Part shown: in pieces, positions 44,491-56,070 of the stretch
Position numbering within the stretch: the stretch's first letter is position 1
How the letters are laid out: each line of letters begins with the position of its first letter
Assembly (NCBI RefSeq): GCF_036324505.1
Contig: NC_086361.1
Span: 7,071,828 to 7,135,827, forward strand
Direction: 5' to 3'
DNA: 64,000 nucleotides
Origin: Eleginops maclovinus
Lineage: Eukaryota; Chordata; Actinopteri; Perciformes; Eleginopidae
Position numbers and translations under genes: made by a program
Notes under the pieces: model-generated
The model's input: the letters and a program-made list of their open reading frames with translations, nothing else
Told to the model about the DNA's origin: nothing
The model's database searches: none

Positions 44491-47400
44491 TTAGACGGAG
44501 GGGAAACACTTGCAGGGATCAGTGAGATGGTGTGAGATGGAGTGTTTGAAGGCCGGAATGGAAATGAAAGTGACCAGTTTGAGGTGTGTTTGTAGTGCGT
44601 TCCAGTCTGTGGCAGCAGCTGACTGGAATGATGCAAGGCCGAGTGAGGATCTAGTTTGAGGGGTTGTTAGCAGGATGCGAAGAGAGGACCGAGTGTTATA
44701 TGTGGTAGGTAGACGATGCAGCAGGCGGGACAAATAGGGGGGTGTCTGATGAAGGATGGTCTTGTAAATGAGAGTGAGCCAGTGAATATGACGACGAGTA
44801 TGAAGCGATGGCCAATTTACCAGAGAGTAAAGACTGCAGTGATGAGTATTTAGGGGGGCGTTTGTAGCAAAACGGATGGCAGAGTGATAGAGTGTGTCCA
44901 GTTTAGCAAGAGTGCCCTTAGAGGCAGTTCTATAGATAGTGTCACCGAAATCAAGTGTGGGGAGAATAGTCATTTTTATAAGCGTGAGTTTAGAAGAGGA
45001 AGTGAAAGAGTGGCGGTGGCGGTAAAGGAAACCAAGTTTAGCCCGCACCTTAGACTGTAACTGGGAGATGTGATGTGAAAAACATATTGTAGTGTCTAAC
45101 CAGATACCCAGGTATTTGTAGGTGGAGACTTGCTCCAAGATTGCCCCCTCACAGGTGGAGATGTTTAAGGGAGACGGAGAGGGTACACCCTTCCGATGAA
45201 ACCACATGGCTTTTGTCTTAGTTGTGTTGAGTGACAGTTTCAGTTGTGTAAAGGCATGTTGTACCTGGAGAAAGCTATCCTGGAGCGTGGATTGGACAGA
45301 GGAGGGAGAAGGACCAGAGGCATATAAGATGGTGTCATCGGCATAAAGGTGAATGAGTGAATTGCCAGCAGCTAGGGGAATGTTATTGATATAGATGGAA
45401 AACAGTGATGGGCCAAGTATAGAACCTTGAGGAACACCCTTTGTGACAGAGAGGGAGTGAGAGAGTGAGTTATCGAACCTTACGCGTTGCACCCGGTGAG
45501 ATAGATAGTGAGAGAACCAAGCCAGCGAGTGACCTATGACCCCAATACTACTCAGCCTGCTGATGAGGGTGGGATGGTCAACAGTGTCAAAGGCCTTTGC
45601 AAGGTCAATGAAAATAGCAGCACAATGTTGTTTGGTGTCTAGCGTGGATGTAATGTCATTTAATACCTTTAAAGTGGCTGTTGTGCACCCATACCCAGCG
45701 CGGAACCCAGACTGTGCGTCAGAGAGTATACCAAAAGTATTAAGATAGTTAGTGAGCTGATTGTTCACAAGCTTCTCAAATACCTTGGACACACAGGGCA
45801 GGATGGAGATGGGTCTGTAGCTATTTGGATCTGACTGCTCACCACCTTTAAACAAGGGCAGGACGATGGCTTCTTTCCAGTCAAAGGGTATTTCAGCCGT
45901 GTGGAATGAGTGATTGAAGAGTTTGGTTATGGGTGCTGCAATGATGGGAGCTGCAGTTTTAATAAAAAATGCGGGAAGGTTGTCAGACCCAGCTGATTTT
46001 TTGGGGTCTAGAGCAGACAGTTCCTTTAAAACCTCCCCCTCTGTAAGAGGCCGAAAGGAGAAGCTGTGTGTGGGAGGGTGCAGGTGTGGGGGGCTTAGAA
46101 GACTATGGGCTGTGGAAGGCGATATAGTAGGGCCTTTGGACAGTGTGTTCTCAAAGACAAAGCCAGACTTTACAAAGTGACTATTGAAAGTATCTGCCAT
46201 TGCAGTCTTATCTGAGATGACAAGATCATTGACTTTGAGTGAAACAGGCATGGCTGAGGGCTTGTTCTGAAGTTTTCTTACTGTTTTCCAGAAAGCATTC
46301 GGATCGGAGCTACATTGTGTGAATTGAGCCTTGAAGTAACCAGATTTGGCCTGGCGTACGGCTTGTGTAGCCTTATTGCGGAGTTGCCGGAATTTGAGGA
46401 AGTCTGTGGGAGACTTTGATAGACGGGCTTTTCTCCATGCAGCATTCTTTTGATGGAGAAGAGATGTGAGCTCTTGTGTGAACCAGGGGCTGTGACGATT
46501 TTTCAACCGTTGTTTCTTGAGGGGGGCATGCTTATTGACCACAGCACTAAGCTGGTCTTTGAACAGAGACCACGCATCATTCACAGAGGGAACCAGGCTG
46601 ACTCTGTGCCAGTTAATATTGGCCAGGTCATGGAGGAAAGCTTGGGTGTTAAAATGCTTTAGACAGCGCTTAATGCTGATGGTAATGGGCTGTTTGGTGG
46701 AGATGTTTTTGCGAATGCAGGCTATAAAACAGTGGTCACTGAGGTCGCTGCAGAACACACCAGATTGATACATATGGGGAGTGTTAGTAAGAATTACATC
46801 CAGCAAGGTAGCTTTCTCCGGACAGTTGGAGTTGAGCCTGGTTGGTTGGGTGATAATTTGCTGGAGATTAAGGGAGTCTAACTGCTGTATGACTTTCTCA
46901 GGAGGCCTAAGCATGTCCCAATTGAGATCACCAAGCAGAACAAGCTCAGACTTAGTGAAAGGTGCCAGTGCTCTACTAAGAGCCTCAAGAGTACATGCAG
47001 GGGCTGAGGGGGGGCGATAACAGCCAGCCACTGTAATACAAAAATTATTCGATAGCCTTATCTGAATGATCAAGAGATCAAACTGTTTCGGAATAGACTT
47101 GGCAAGTACCACTGAGCAGTGTAGTTGTTCTTTAGAGTAGATTGCTACTCCTCCACCTTTAGATGATCTGTCTTGGCGGAATAGATTATAGCCATTAATG
47201 TTGGTATCAGGATAGGAGACAGAATTACGGAGCCATGTCTCAGTCAGGACAAGGACATGGGGATTGGAGGATTCCACCCAGACTTTAAGTTGGTCCATTT
47301 TTGGCACCAAGCTTCTTACATTTACATGCAGAAAACCCATATTGTTTCTAACACAAAAATCATGGAAACAGAGATCATGTGACTGAAAACCATTGAGAGG

Positions 47401-47805
47401 GGGAACAGTATCAAAAGGACCAGGGTTGACATGAACATTACCAGAGATTATGAGTAGTAACACAATCAGAGCACGGCAAAGGGAGGATGAGTCATTGTGT
47501 TTACATTTGTCAAGTGTAGGAAGATTAGAAGGTAAAATAATCATATTGCTGAGAAGACTCATAACATAACATGAAGACAGAGGAGGAATAGTAATGTTTA
47601 CAATTGATGGTGACCCCAGAGACAGTGTAAACAGCAGGGAAGCCAAGTCTCTATTATAGATGTTGACTGAGTCAGTTTGATGGTCAGGCAAATGAGGGGG
47701 GTCGAAGAATATCAACTTCCCCATGTGCGCAACTGATGAGGGGGGCGAGACAGTAAGGAGGAAAGCAAGGAGAAGGAGGACATTGAATAGTTTGAGGCAG
47801 GCCAT
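44491..47805 (-). CDS. LINE ORF2: AP endonuclease and reverse transcriptase (1104 aa)
   Basis: Uninterrupted ORF. The N-terminus (MACLKLFNV then a long Leu/Val run) resembles a signal peptide. Residues 122-130, GNVHVNPGP, form a 2A-like motif. The APE-type endonuclease follows (NVRSLVPKMD; LTETWL; GGGVAIY; GLLGDLNWD-type LLGDLNWD; SDHCF). The reverse transcriptase has NSYRPISILP, SGFRAGYGCTTA, FIDLAKAFDTVDH, GVPQGSILGP and the catalytic YADDT. The C-terminus is the usual Cys-poor tail of this group. Length is complete for CR1/L2/Rex1-type ORF2, and the lack of lesions implies a young copy. Confidence 0.88.
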   Translation of the reverse strand: MACLKLFNVLLLLAFLLTVSPPSSVAHMGKLIFFDPPHLPDHQTDSVNIYNRDLASLLFTLSLGSPSIVNITIPPLSSCYVMSLLSNMIILPSNLPTLDKCKHNDSSSLCRALIVLLLIISGNVHVNPGPFDTVPPLNGFQSHDLCFHDFCVRNNMGFLHVNVRSLVPKMDQLKVWVESSNPHVLVLTETWLRNSVSYPDTNINGYNLFRQDRSSKGGGVAIYSKEQLHCSVVLAKSIPKQFDLLIIQIRLSNNFCITVAGCYRPPSAPACTLEALSRALAPFTKSELVLLGDLNWDMLRPPEKVIQQLDSLNLQQIITQPTRLNSNCPEKATLLDVILTNTPHMYQSGVFCSDLSDHCFIACIRKNISTKQPITISIKRCLKHFNTQAFLHDLANINWHRVSLVPSVNDAWSLFKDQLSAVVNKHAPLKKQRLKNRHSPWFTQELTSLLHQKNAAWRKARLSKSPTDFLKFRQLRNKATQAVRQAKSGYFKAQFTQCSSDPNAFWKTVRKLQNKPSAMPVSLKVNDLVISDKTAMADTFNSHFVKSGFVFENTLSKGPTISPSTAHSLLSPPHLHPPTHSFSFRPLTEGEVLKELSALDPKKSAGSDNLPAFFIKTAAPIIAAPITKLFNHSFHTAEIPFDWKEAIVLPLFKGGEQSDPNSYRPISILPCVSKVFEKLVNNQLTNYLNTFGILSDAQSGFRAGYGCTTATLKVLNDITSTLDTKQHCAAIFIDLAKAFDTVDHPTLISRLSSIGVIGHSLAWFSHYLSHRVQRVRFDNSLSHSLSVTKGVPQGSILGPSLFSIYINNIPLAAGNSLIHLYADDTILYASGPSPSSVQSTLQDSFLQVQHAFTQLKLSLNTTKTKAMWFHRKGVPSPSPLNISTCEGAILEQVSTYKYLGIWLDTTICFSHHISQLQSKVRAKLGFLYRHRHSFTSSSKLTLIKMTILPTLDFGDTIYRTASKGTLAKLDTLYHSAIRFATNAPLNTHHCSLYSLVNWPSLHTRRHIHWLTLIYKTILHQTPPYLSRLLHRLPTTYNTRSSLRILLTTPQTRSSLGLASFQSAAATDWNALQTHLKLVTFISIPAFKHSISHHLTDPCKCFPSV

Positions 47806-48139
47806 GCTAGGTTCGAGGAAAAAAAGTTGCTGCTAACAGTTAGCACAGTTAGCTGGATAAGTTAGGTCACACTCACCCACAAGTTGTATATCCACAGTCA
47901 CGGACTTGTTAGTCCATAGTCTACATGAGTGTTAGCAAGTAACCACCAGAAACATTAGCAGGCACTGGTGAGCAGATAGCAGGCAGAGGCTGGCTAGATT
48001 AGCTGGCAGGGAATGTGGATAGCTAACCAAGGGGCTAGCAGGCTAATTAATCAAAGGGATAGCAGGCAAGCAGGCTAATTAACCAAAGGGCCAGCAAGCA
48101 AGCAGGCTAGGCAGGGTAAGAGGAGTACATGACGCATGG

Positions 48140-48506
48140 GACAGCAATGAAACAGCAGATGGGGTTTCCACAGAGCAGTGTAGCAGCACGCCATAGGCAG
48201 CAAGCAGCAGTGAAGCAGCAGATAGAATTACCACAGAGCAGTGTAGCAGCAGGCCTCAGGCAACAGTGAGGCAGCAGGTAGGATTACCACAGAGCAGTGT
48301 AGCAGAGCAGTGCAGCAGCAGGCCTCAGGCAGTAGTGAGGCAGCAGGTAGGATTACCACAGAGCAGTGTAGCAGAGCAGTGCAGCAGCAGGCCTCAGGCA
48401 GCAGTGAGGCAGCAGGTAGGATTACCACAGAGCAGTGTAGCAGAGCAGTGCAGCAGCAGGCCTCAGGCAGCAGTGAGGCAGCAGGTAGGATTACCACAGA
48501 GCAGTG
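48140..48506. repeat. CAG-rich tandem repeat, 69-bp units at its right end
   Basis: GGATTACC recurs at 48281, 48350, 48419 and 48488, exactly 69 bp apart. Shorter degenerate units (~56-60 bp) precede from about 48140. It lies in the 5' region of the LINE. Because 69 is a multiple of three, frames remain open on both strands; these ORFs are artefacts. Confidence 0.88.
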
Positions 48507-48655
48507 TCAGATGTCCTTGGACTCCTCCAGCAGATGTCCTTGGACTCCTCCAGCAGATGTCCTTGCAAAATGAAAGCTATGACAGCTACGACAGTGATGA
48601 CGGTGAAGATGTTATGTATTCAAGGGCTTACAACAGAAGTGGAACAATGGTGTAA

Positions 48656-49511
48656 AACAATGACGAACAACACCAAAACAACAACAACAACAATACCTGT
48701 TTTTCACTTGGAAACAACCAAATGCTTTGTATATGATTTGCAAGAATCTAACTTGATCTTATTTTCATAATTGCATAATTTATGATATAAGTAAACACTT
48801 TACCTTAACATGATGAAATGGAGTGTGTTTCAGGGTGCGTGTGTGTGTGTGTGTGTGTGTGTGAATTTCACCAAAAACCATGAAACTAGCTGGTAACCCT
48901 GTGTATCGCTATGTTTTTATTCAAGGATCTGAACTTGTGCTATTTACTTAAAAACTGAATTAAACTGTGAATCTTTTGCTTTAACTCAGCAACATTTAAT
49001 ACAATGTGAAGCTTTACCTACACGATTATGACGGACAACATCAGCAATGTTAAAAGGAGAAAATGAATGCATGTTTAATTAAAAACTTCACCTTTCGGGA
49101 CTTTTTTTACATTGATTTCTTGAATTATAACAGTTACACGGGTCTCTTTTGAAAAATGAAAGAATGTCTCGGTATGAACAACAGTGACAAATGTTTTAAT
49201 TTTGATTTCATTTATCACCTATAATGATGGTTTGTGAACATCCCTACATCAAGCTTTATTTACGGGTTGATTGATTGACATTTCATGTTTCCTGTCTCTC
49301 TTTTTAAGAGGTATTAACTTCTCTGGTTTAAAATCTTGAATCTTTGAAATCTTTTTTAAAGTCTTGAATATAAATGTATTCACTTTTATGGTCCATGGAG
49401 TTTGACATGAACATTAATAGCTGTTATGACAATGATCTTAACATAAAATACACCTTATATAAGTGTTATTAGTGGTACAATATTAAATTAAAACAAATAA
49501 AGTTTCGTATC
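48656..49511. other. Spacer after the second chitin synthase copy
   Basis: AT-rich, with a short GT microsatellite at 48838-48862. No gene. Confidence 0.45.
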
Positions 49512-49902
49512 TGTCATGTCTTTGTGTTGTGTGTTTTATTTTGAAATGTTTTCCCCTCCTGTGTCACTCGTTAAGCTTCACTTCCTGTCTGCGTTTCCCT
49601 CCTGTGCCTGATTGCATCATTGTGTTCACCTGTTGCCCCTGTGTTTCTCCTCCCCCTTCCAGCTGTCTCTTGTCTTGTGATTACCCATGTGTATTTAGTC
49701 CCTGTTTTCCTTTTATCTGTTGTTCAGTCATCATTTCTTCCCTGATCTTGTCCATGTTACCTGCCTGTTCCTGTTGCCCTTCATGTCTGGAGCTAAGTGT
49801 TTTTCATCAACAGCTTTTGAATAAAGCTCGCTTTTAGTTTTTTCACCTTTACCTGCTCCCCTTGATTTACTGCACTTGGGTGGTGTTTCCCCAACCCTGA
49901 CA
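49512..49902 (+). repeat. Fish interspersed repeat with TGTCA...TGACA ends
   Basis: Pyrimidine-rich repeat (TGTTTTATTTTGAAA..., CACTTCCTGT..., AATAAAGC, ending CCCTGACA). A relative lies at 55730-56070, and a reverse-orientation piece begins at 53298. The TG...CA ends suggest a solo LTR, but no target duplication is evident. Confidence 0.5.
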
Positions 49903-51890
49903 GCCAATACATTTTATACCAAGAGAAAGACTAATTTCTTGAAGACTAAGTACTATGGAAGCAGATACAATGTAATTCATTAAGTTTTATCCTCAGAAGA
50001 AGTACCAAGTAGCTGTTTTGGAGGAAAAATTACCAAAGTGAAATCTTTGAAAAAAAACAAATGTTTTTATTTGTCATGTTATGACAATGCCAAGTATGCT
50101 TTTGGTTGGCTGTAGCCAGCGTATAGACAGCAAAATTAAAACTCTACAACAAACTTTAAATTATCCCGGACCACCATCACTGGTAACTTGTGGTTGTTGC
50201 AGCTTTTGGCCTCTGGGTTGACACCTTTGCACAATATATATAAATATTTGCTAGGACTTGATATTAGCATGTTATAGTAGTATTTAATACAGTATGATTA
50301 TATGACACAGATGTTTTAAACAAATGTACAACAACAAAGTGTGAAATAAGGTCATTAGCCCTCTTTGCTGTGAACTTTACATCAAAGTGTGACTCTGTGA
50401 GCTTCAAAAATTCATCATAATACTGCTGCTACAGTAGGCCTACTCAGCAGAACAGAAGTACCATAATACCTTTAAAGATCAACCGCATGATTGCATATAT
50501 GTGTATCTTAGTGAGGTGAAAGTAATCTGAAGAGTTGATAGAGCTATGTTTTATGAGCCAGTTGCTAAGGACTGATGTTTGTTGTGTTGGTCAAGGCTTG
50601 ATTTTATTATTTTACATGTGCATGTGTCCCATAACAGCAACAAATAAACTGCCCACAGAGTTTACAATTACACTAATGAAACCCTTTTGACCGTATCTGA
50701 TGGTAGAACACAAGATATGCGTATGAACCCAAGGACGGTCCTACCTTTACATTTCCTTGTTTTCCATGGCTAATCTCCCATACTACTGGACCAATAAGAC
50801 CAATATTTTGTTGTATTCATCACTGTATGTTAAAGGTCTTGTGGTTGTGATGATTCAAATTTTGGGAAAATTGAGTTTATTGTTTGTTTAATACCGTCAT
50901 GACTGTTGGTCTCTTTACTCCATCGTGTGTGTGGCTAATAGCTCACAGCTAATAAATATCCTGTCTTTTTTGACTGTGTTGTTGTAAGAAACCAGAGGCA
51001 GAGATCTGCACTCTAGTGAATGCACTTTTTTTCAAATGGATTTAATGCACAGTTTCATTTCATCTTTCCTTCAGTTTGACCCCTCACTACAGGACAGTGT
51101 CAAGTTATAACTGGCTTTCCTTTGAATAGTCTCACTTCCCTCTCTTGTCTTTCCTATGTCTCCAGACTTACCACAGTTCCACTTTTCATCCGTGACTTAA
51201 ATAACAAACATCAGTACACAGTTTACAGGAAATTGTGAATCTGATCTCCGTATATCAACATGTGTCCAATGAGCCACTTCATCATGAGGTTTACATTTTA
51301 GGCATAGGATTGCTTTGATCAAAAATACTGAGAAAGTCAGTTAATAATAATATTATACTACTCCTTTTACTATAACAAACCGTATTACCTTCTACTATAT
51401 TTCAGTGGCACTTTATACAACTTCCATGGTCTGCAAGAATGAGCACTATGAATACTTCTATACATATGAACATGCAATAAACAGTAGATTAGACTCTTGG
51501 AGGATATTTTCAAAAAGAATGCCCTGCAAAAAAAAAAAAACGATAGCTACACAGCATATTTGACAACAGGGATGTTGGTATTAATGAGTTCCTCTTTTTT
51601 TCTTCTGTAGAATTTGTAATACAAGACATTAAAAAAACAAAAACAAATTACTTTTCCAAGATCTTATCTTTTTGGCAGTCCTGGTATATTTTGTTGTATG
51701 TCAATATGTGTCATTTTAGGTCACTTAAAGGGAAGTTTATCATAAAGCTATCCATTCAATTAGGATTTAGTTAGCTGATCTAAACATATGTGAGATATTT
51801 GATCTAAATCACAGACAACTGCCATTCCAGTGTGACTTAATAATAAAAACCACCAGTTTCAAAGTCTCAAAGACATGTTCAGGAAACTTT
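49903..51890. other. Intergenic, 3' of the GPCR
   Basis: AT-rich; no coding sequence or clear repeat apart from an A-run at about 51529-51540. Confidence 0.4.
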
Positions 51891-51895
51891 GGGAG

Positions 51896-53179
51896 TCACA
51901 CTATTGTGTGACTGCTTCCTGCCACTACAGCAGTACTGTGCTTTGGCCCGCTGCTTTCATCCCGAGATTGGTCGTGGGATTGGGTCACCTGTCCTTCCAC
52001 ATAGTCTGCCAGAGCTCTACTGTACACCCGCGCGAGACTATGCCTGAACCGCCCCCTCACTTCCAACCCCATGCAGAAGTACAACAGCGGGTTAACACAG
52101 CTGTTCAAAAAGGCGACGCCCTTCGCCAAAGGGTGCCAGATTTTCAGTACAGAGTTCTTGTTGTCCACCATCTTCACCAACAGGAGGCAGTGGTAAGGCG
52201 CCCAGCAGAGGAAGAAGGCAGCAACTAATGATGCCAATATGCGCAGGGGGCGAGACTTCCCTGCGATGCGGGTGCGACGGATACCAATTGCTGAAAGGAT
52301 GTAACAGATGAGGATGACCAGGAAAGGCAGCATGAAGCCAAAGAGGAAGCGGATTGAGTAGAGAATTGGTTTAGCAATGGTATTTCCCTCCTTCACCTCC
52401 AAAGAGCACTTGCTCAGGTTGTTCTTCCCCAGGTAGACTTTGCGGTAGACAAAGTATGGAGTGCTTAAGATGATCGCTGAGCACCAAACACAGAAAGCCA
52501 CCACTCTGGCGGCCCATATGCTACGATGCCGCTTTGTGAGGACGGGATGCCAGACGCACAGGGCTCGGTCCACACTGATCACAGCCAACAGGAAGACGGA
52601 GCAGAACATATTGGCGTACTTGAAGAAGCCGTTGAACTTGCAGATGAAGATGCCAAATGGCCAGTGGTCGAAGAAGAGGTTTTTAGTGAGGGAGAAGATT
52701 CTCGTGATGCAGAAGATCAAGTCTGCTATCGCCAGATTCACCAGCCACACGTTGGTTACCTTTGGCTGAGGATGAGGAAAAACAGAAGAAAAGCAATAAA
52801 ATATGTCAATAAAGAGGAAAACAGAAGAATGTCTTGGATATTGTTTTGAATTATTTTCATTATAAAGTAAGTTTGCAGCATGAATTGAAAAAAGTATTGT
52901 TTACACTGAGCTGATCCTCAGGAGAAACAAGAACAGGACAATCAGCTTCAGAAAAACCTTTCCTTTTTATACATTTGTAACTTGTTATTCACATTTGAAA
53001 TCCACCTTGAGTTTGAATCTAACCACCCAGATCACTATGGAGTTCCCTGGGATGCCAAGCAGGACAGTAACAGCGTAGAGGACAATGGAGATGTTTTCCA
53101 TTATGGCTTCAGCCTCCTTAATTGATGCCTGGTCATTCTTGGAAGGCTTCAGGAGTGGAAAGGAGGCATTGAGAAACAT
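51896..53179 (-). CDS. Chemoattractant-receptor-like class A GPCR (347 aa, two exons)
   Basis: Minus strand. Exon 1 is 53179-53006 (ATG; donor CTCAAG|GTGGAT) and exon 2 is 52765-51896 (acceptor CATCCTCAG), joined in phase 0 between TM1 and TM2. Seven hydrophobic segments are visible. Motifs are an N-glycosylation site NAS at the N-terminus, NLAIAD in TM2 (Asp ~73), Cys ~100 at the TM3 top, DRA (~124-126) where DRY/DRC is usual, FFLCWAPYHC in TM6 and NSCVNPLLYF in TM7. The tail is Ser/Thr-rich and ends HTIV. Layout and sequence style fit the formyl-peptide/chemerin/PTGDR2 receptor group, but I cannot choose the ligand. A cell-surface G-protein receptor on leukocytes would be typical. Confidence 0.82.
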
Positions 53180-53297
53180 TGTGTGGCTGGAAAAAGAGAA
53201 TACAACACAGTCAAAATATTACTCCTGTTTCGAGCAGACATCAAAAAAGAAAACATACCAGATCAAGAGGATAAGGGGGTTGGAGTTGGTTACCTAA

Positions 53298-53700
53298 ATG
53301 TCACGGTGTGGGGGAGATAGGACCCAACCACAGTACAGAGACAGGAAGGCCGATATCCAGGTCCAAACAAAAGGCAGGATTTATTCAAATTAAAGCTTTA
53401 CTTAAAAACAAAGAAGAACCTAACCAACACTAACCCCAAGGGGACACAGGGAACACCACGAACAGGAGCAGTTAAACGGACAGACAGGAACAGGCAGGTA
53501 ACATAGATGGGAACGGGCACAGAACATGGACGAGACCAGGTTGGAAACAACGACAACCGAACATGGAGCAAAAGGGAAGTTTTGCTCCACATTCGATTCA
53601 AGTTTGGAGAAGTAACAAACCGAAACAAACTGAAACCAAAGGGGGTAAACAGGGTTGAATTTAACCGCACTAAACAGGGCCGGTGTGAACGCCCCTTTTC
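53298..53700 (-). repeat. Fish interspersed repeat, reverse orientation
   Basis: Begins TGTCACGGTGTGGGGGAGAT followed by GGACCCAACCACAGTACAGA, the reverse complement of the 3' end of a widespread fish repeat ending in ...CACCGTGACA. The inner boundary is not clear. Confidence 0.5.
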
Positions 53701-55729
53701 TTGAATGAAGTGTGGGCTTAGACTACTTCCTCGTTTGCTTTCATGCTAAAAACTCCAACCAAGAAGAATATGTGCAAGAAATACATCTTTCAGTCAACTT
53801 TTCTGATCACAAACCCCTTTATTTTCATATGTTGCTACGGTAATAGACATGATGAGACTTTATAAATATGGGTTAAATATATGGGTTTGTGTATTAACTG
53901 TGTTTGTTGACATGTCAGATGTACCAGCTGAGTCATTGTGCAACAGTGTCTGAGAATATGCTGCCTTAAAATACATTTAAAGATACAAAATCCATCCTTT
54001 CATTATAAGGTTAAGAGACAAATATGCAACATTTCACAACGTTTCTGTTTATATGTAAGTTTGTCAAGACCATTCCCACAATTTTCCCATTCAGATTGCC
54101 TCAGATGAGTATGCAACAGATCCCATGTCCCACATAGTGATATCTGACATGAAGACATCAAATGGTTGTTGATATGACTAGCAGGATAACACAGTAACCT
54201 TTGGTGCAGAGATCAAAGATGGCAGAGAAGGCCAACCAGATGTAGACATTAGGTTCATTGAGGCTGAGGACAAGCAGATGACAATACATATATTAAAAGG
54301 GACCTTACCAGTGGGAGCAAATGCAGTTGAGCTTCAAAATAATAAATAAAAATCCAGCTGAGAAGTTAAGTGTGTTTCTGTAGATTACAGAAGGAAACAG
54401 ATGCCCTCAAAGGGGAAACATATACAAAAATACCTCAATTATAGAATTTCCTAAAAACTTAGTAAAATAAAAACATGTCACAATTATCTGAATAACCAAA
54501 GACATCATGTAACGAAGACAATAACATCAACTTATTGGGGAAACAGATAAACTAAAAGTGGAAAGAGATTGAGGAAGTTTCCTAAGGTTTAGGTAAATTT
54601 CAACATAACAACAGATTTAGGCAACGATTGTAGCGCAGTTTTGAACAATGGTTTGACACTGTTATACAGGTGGATGTAAATCATTAAAAATGTCAGCGAT
54701 GCACAAGCAAACACAGGGAAGAAGAAAAACTGTAGCTATGGTTGTCAACAATACAGCTTTTTAAATGTCTATTGATTAAGTTTTATTTCTTTTAAACGGC
54801 CTTTAACTGCCTTATATCATGTTGGTTGTTTAATATATACGCATGGTATTTTAGAAACATTTCAAATGTTTTGTAAGTCAAACATAATCCAAAAGTACCC
54901 ATTGTTTATATATAGTTAAAAAAAAAAGAAGTACAAAGTACAAAATGTTCCACTGAAATAAAATGGAGTATAAATGTGAATTTGAATTTGGAGACAAACA
55001 AAATGAGTAAAGCCGAAATAATTAAATGATGACTTAATGGATTTAGATAAACTAGTAACTTAGATATGGTGCGATGTAAAAATAGGCTATTTAACATTAA
55101 TGTGTTGTATCTTTCTTACAGGAGCCTTTTTTTTAGTTACACTTTTCAGTTTGAGTTGCAAGTGTTTCTTATCTGATAAAACCGCTGTACGAACGTTGCA
55201 TGTTCAACATCAAAAATGTTGCACTTTTATCTGGTTTACCACCGGGGAATTCAACTTTCCACCTCAAGCATGACTTTGTAAGATGTGATGTGAGAATAAT
55301 ATCTGTGGAGCCTCTTGATGTATTTCAAAGATGTAATCATCACCATGCATGATCCTAACAGAGTCTAATGAGACTGTGAAACAAAGGTACAATCTTATGA
55401 CCACTTCTAGAAAGTTTGAGTTATAGCTTCACTTTGTTCTCCTTTTTAGATTAATTTGTTATTTTTCAGAAGTCTTGGTGATTTGGTGCTTTATTTAAAA
55501 AAAAAAAAAATCCCAGTCTTGGATCAATAAAGTAGTTCTTATCTTATCCTAAAACAAAACAAAAAGTCGTTGACACTATTCAGCTGCGGTTTGACATGGA
55601 TTTAGCATTTCTTCCGTATCTGTCGGTTCAAGTAGCAATTTTTCATGGATGACTATTAGTTTTATATTCCTGACTTATATATGTCTTTTTTGTCATCTGC
55701 TCTACAATAACAGAGAAGCAGTTGTTGGC
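53701..55729. other. Intergenic, no gene seen
   Basis: AT-rich. No ORF with coding character; an A-run lies at about 55497-55510. Confidence 0.4.
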
Positions 55730-56070
55730 AATACAATTGTCACAATCTTGTTGTGCTTCCTGTTTTACTTTGAAAAGTGTTCACCCCCTGTGCTATGCTA
55801 TTTCTACATCCATTCTCTGTGCCCTCTTGTTTGATTACCTGATTCTGTCCACCTGGCACCTTCGTGTTTTGCCTTCCCTCCCAAGCTGTGTCTTGTCTGT
55901 GTGATTGAGTCTGGCATGTATGTAATTCTGGTTTACTGTTTGTAGTTGTCAGATCCTTATTCTGCGTTATGTGTATTGGAGAGTTTTGTTACTTCTGTTT
56001 TGCCTTGCCCTGCTTTGCCTTGTACATCCTTCATTTGGGTCGACACTGCTCTGCCTTCAATTGTGACCAA
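55730..56070 (+). repeat. Second copy of the pyrimidine-rich interspersed repeat
   Basis: Shares TGTTTTACTTTGAAA, the GATTACCTGATT...CCACCTGG segment and TTTGGGTC-type 3' end with the 49.5-kb copy, with much divergence. Confidence 0.45.

Larger units (their letters stand above)
44298..48510 (-). mobile_element. CR1/L2/Rex1-like LINE inserted in the chitin synthase pseudogene
   Basis: Minus orientation. The 3' end abuts the start of exon 19' at about 44298 and consists of an A/T-rich tail. The single long ORF covers 47805-44491. The 5' region holds a GC-richer array of CAG-rich tandem repeats up to about 48510, after which the chitin synthase C-terminal exon follows. I did not find a clear target-site duplication, and exons 20-21 of the host copy are missing, so a deletion accompanied or followed insertion. 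Confidence 0.82.
37664..48655 (+). pseudogene. Second, tandem chitin synthase copy, disrupted
   Basis: Homologous exon pieces in order: 37664-38437 (5' part of exon 4 missing), 38842-39026, 39739-39834, 39946-40102, 40226-40389, 40490-40587, 40700-40837, 41095-41296, 41511-41618, 41770-41939, 42205-42385, 42475-42748, ~43146-43296, 43578-43609, 43702-43764, 44283-~44297, and the C-terminal exon ending at 48655. Exons 1-3 are absent. Lesions include a TAG in LQIIT*GTA near 37694, a 1-bp loss near 37883, a TAG near 38213, losses near 38895, 40055 and 40330, a broken DGD region (40740), EDR changed to EDS (41512-41525), a deletion near 41580 and a 1-bp gain near 41878. Exon 15' (42475-42748) is intact and uninterrupted. 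A LINE separates exon 19' from the last exon. Confidence 0.88.

Noticed and set aside
48228..48655. Repeat-rich proteins encoded on both strands
   Set aside because: Open frames follow from 69-bp units divisible by three. Only the last ~100 bp match a real exon (chitin synthase C-terminus).
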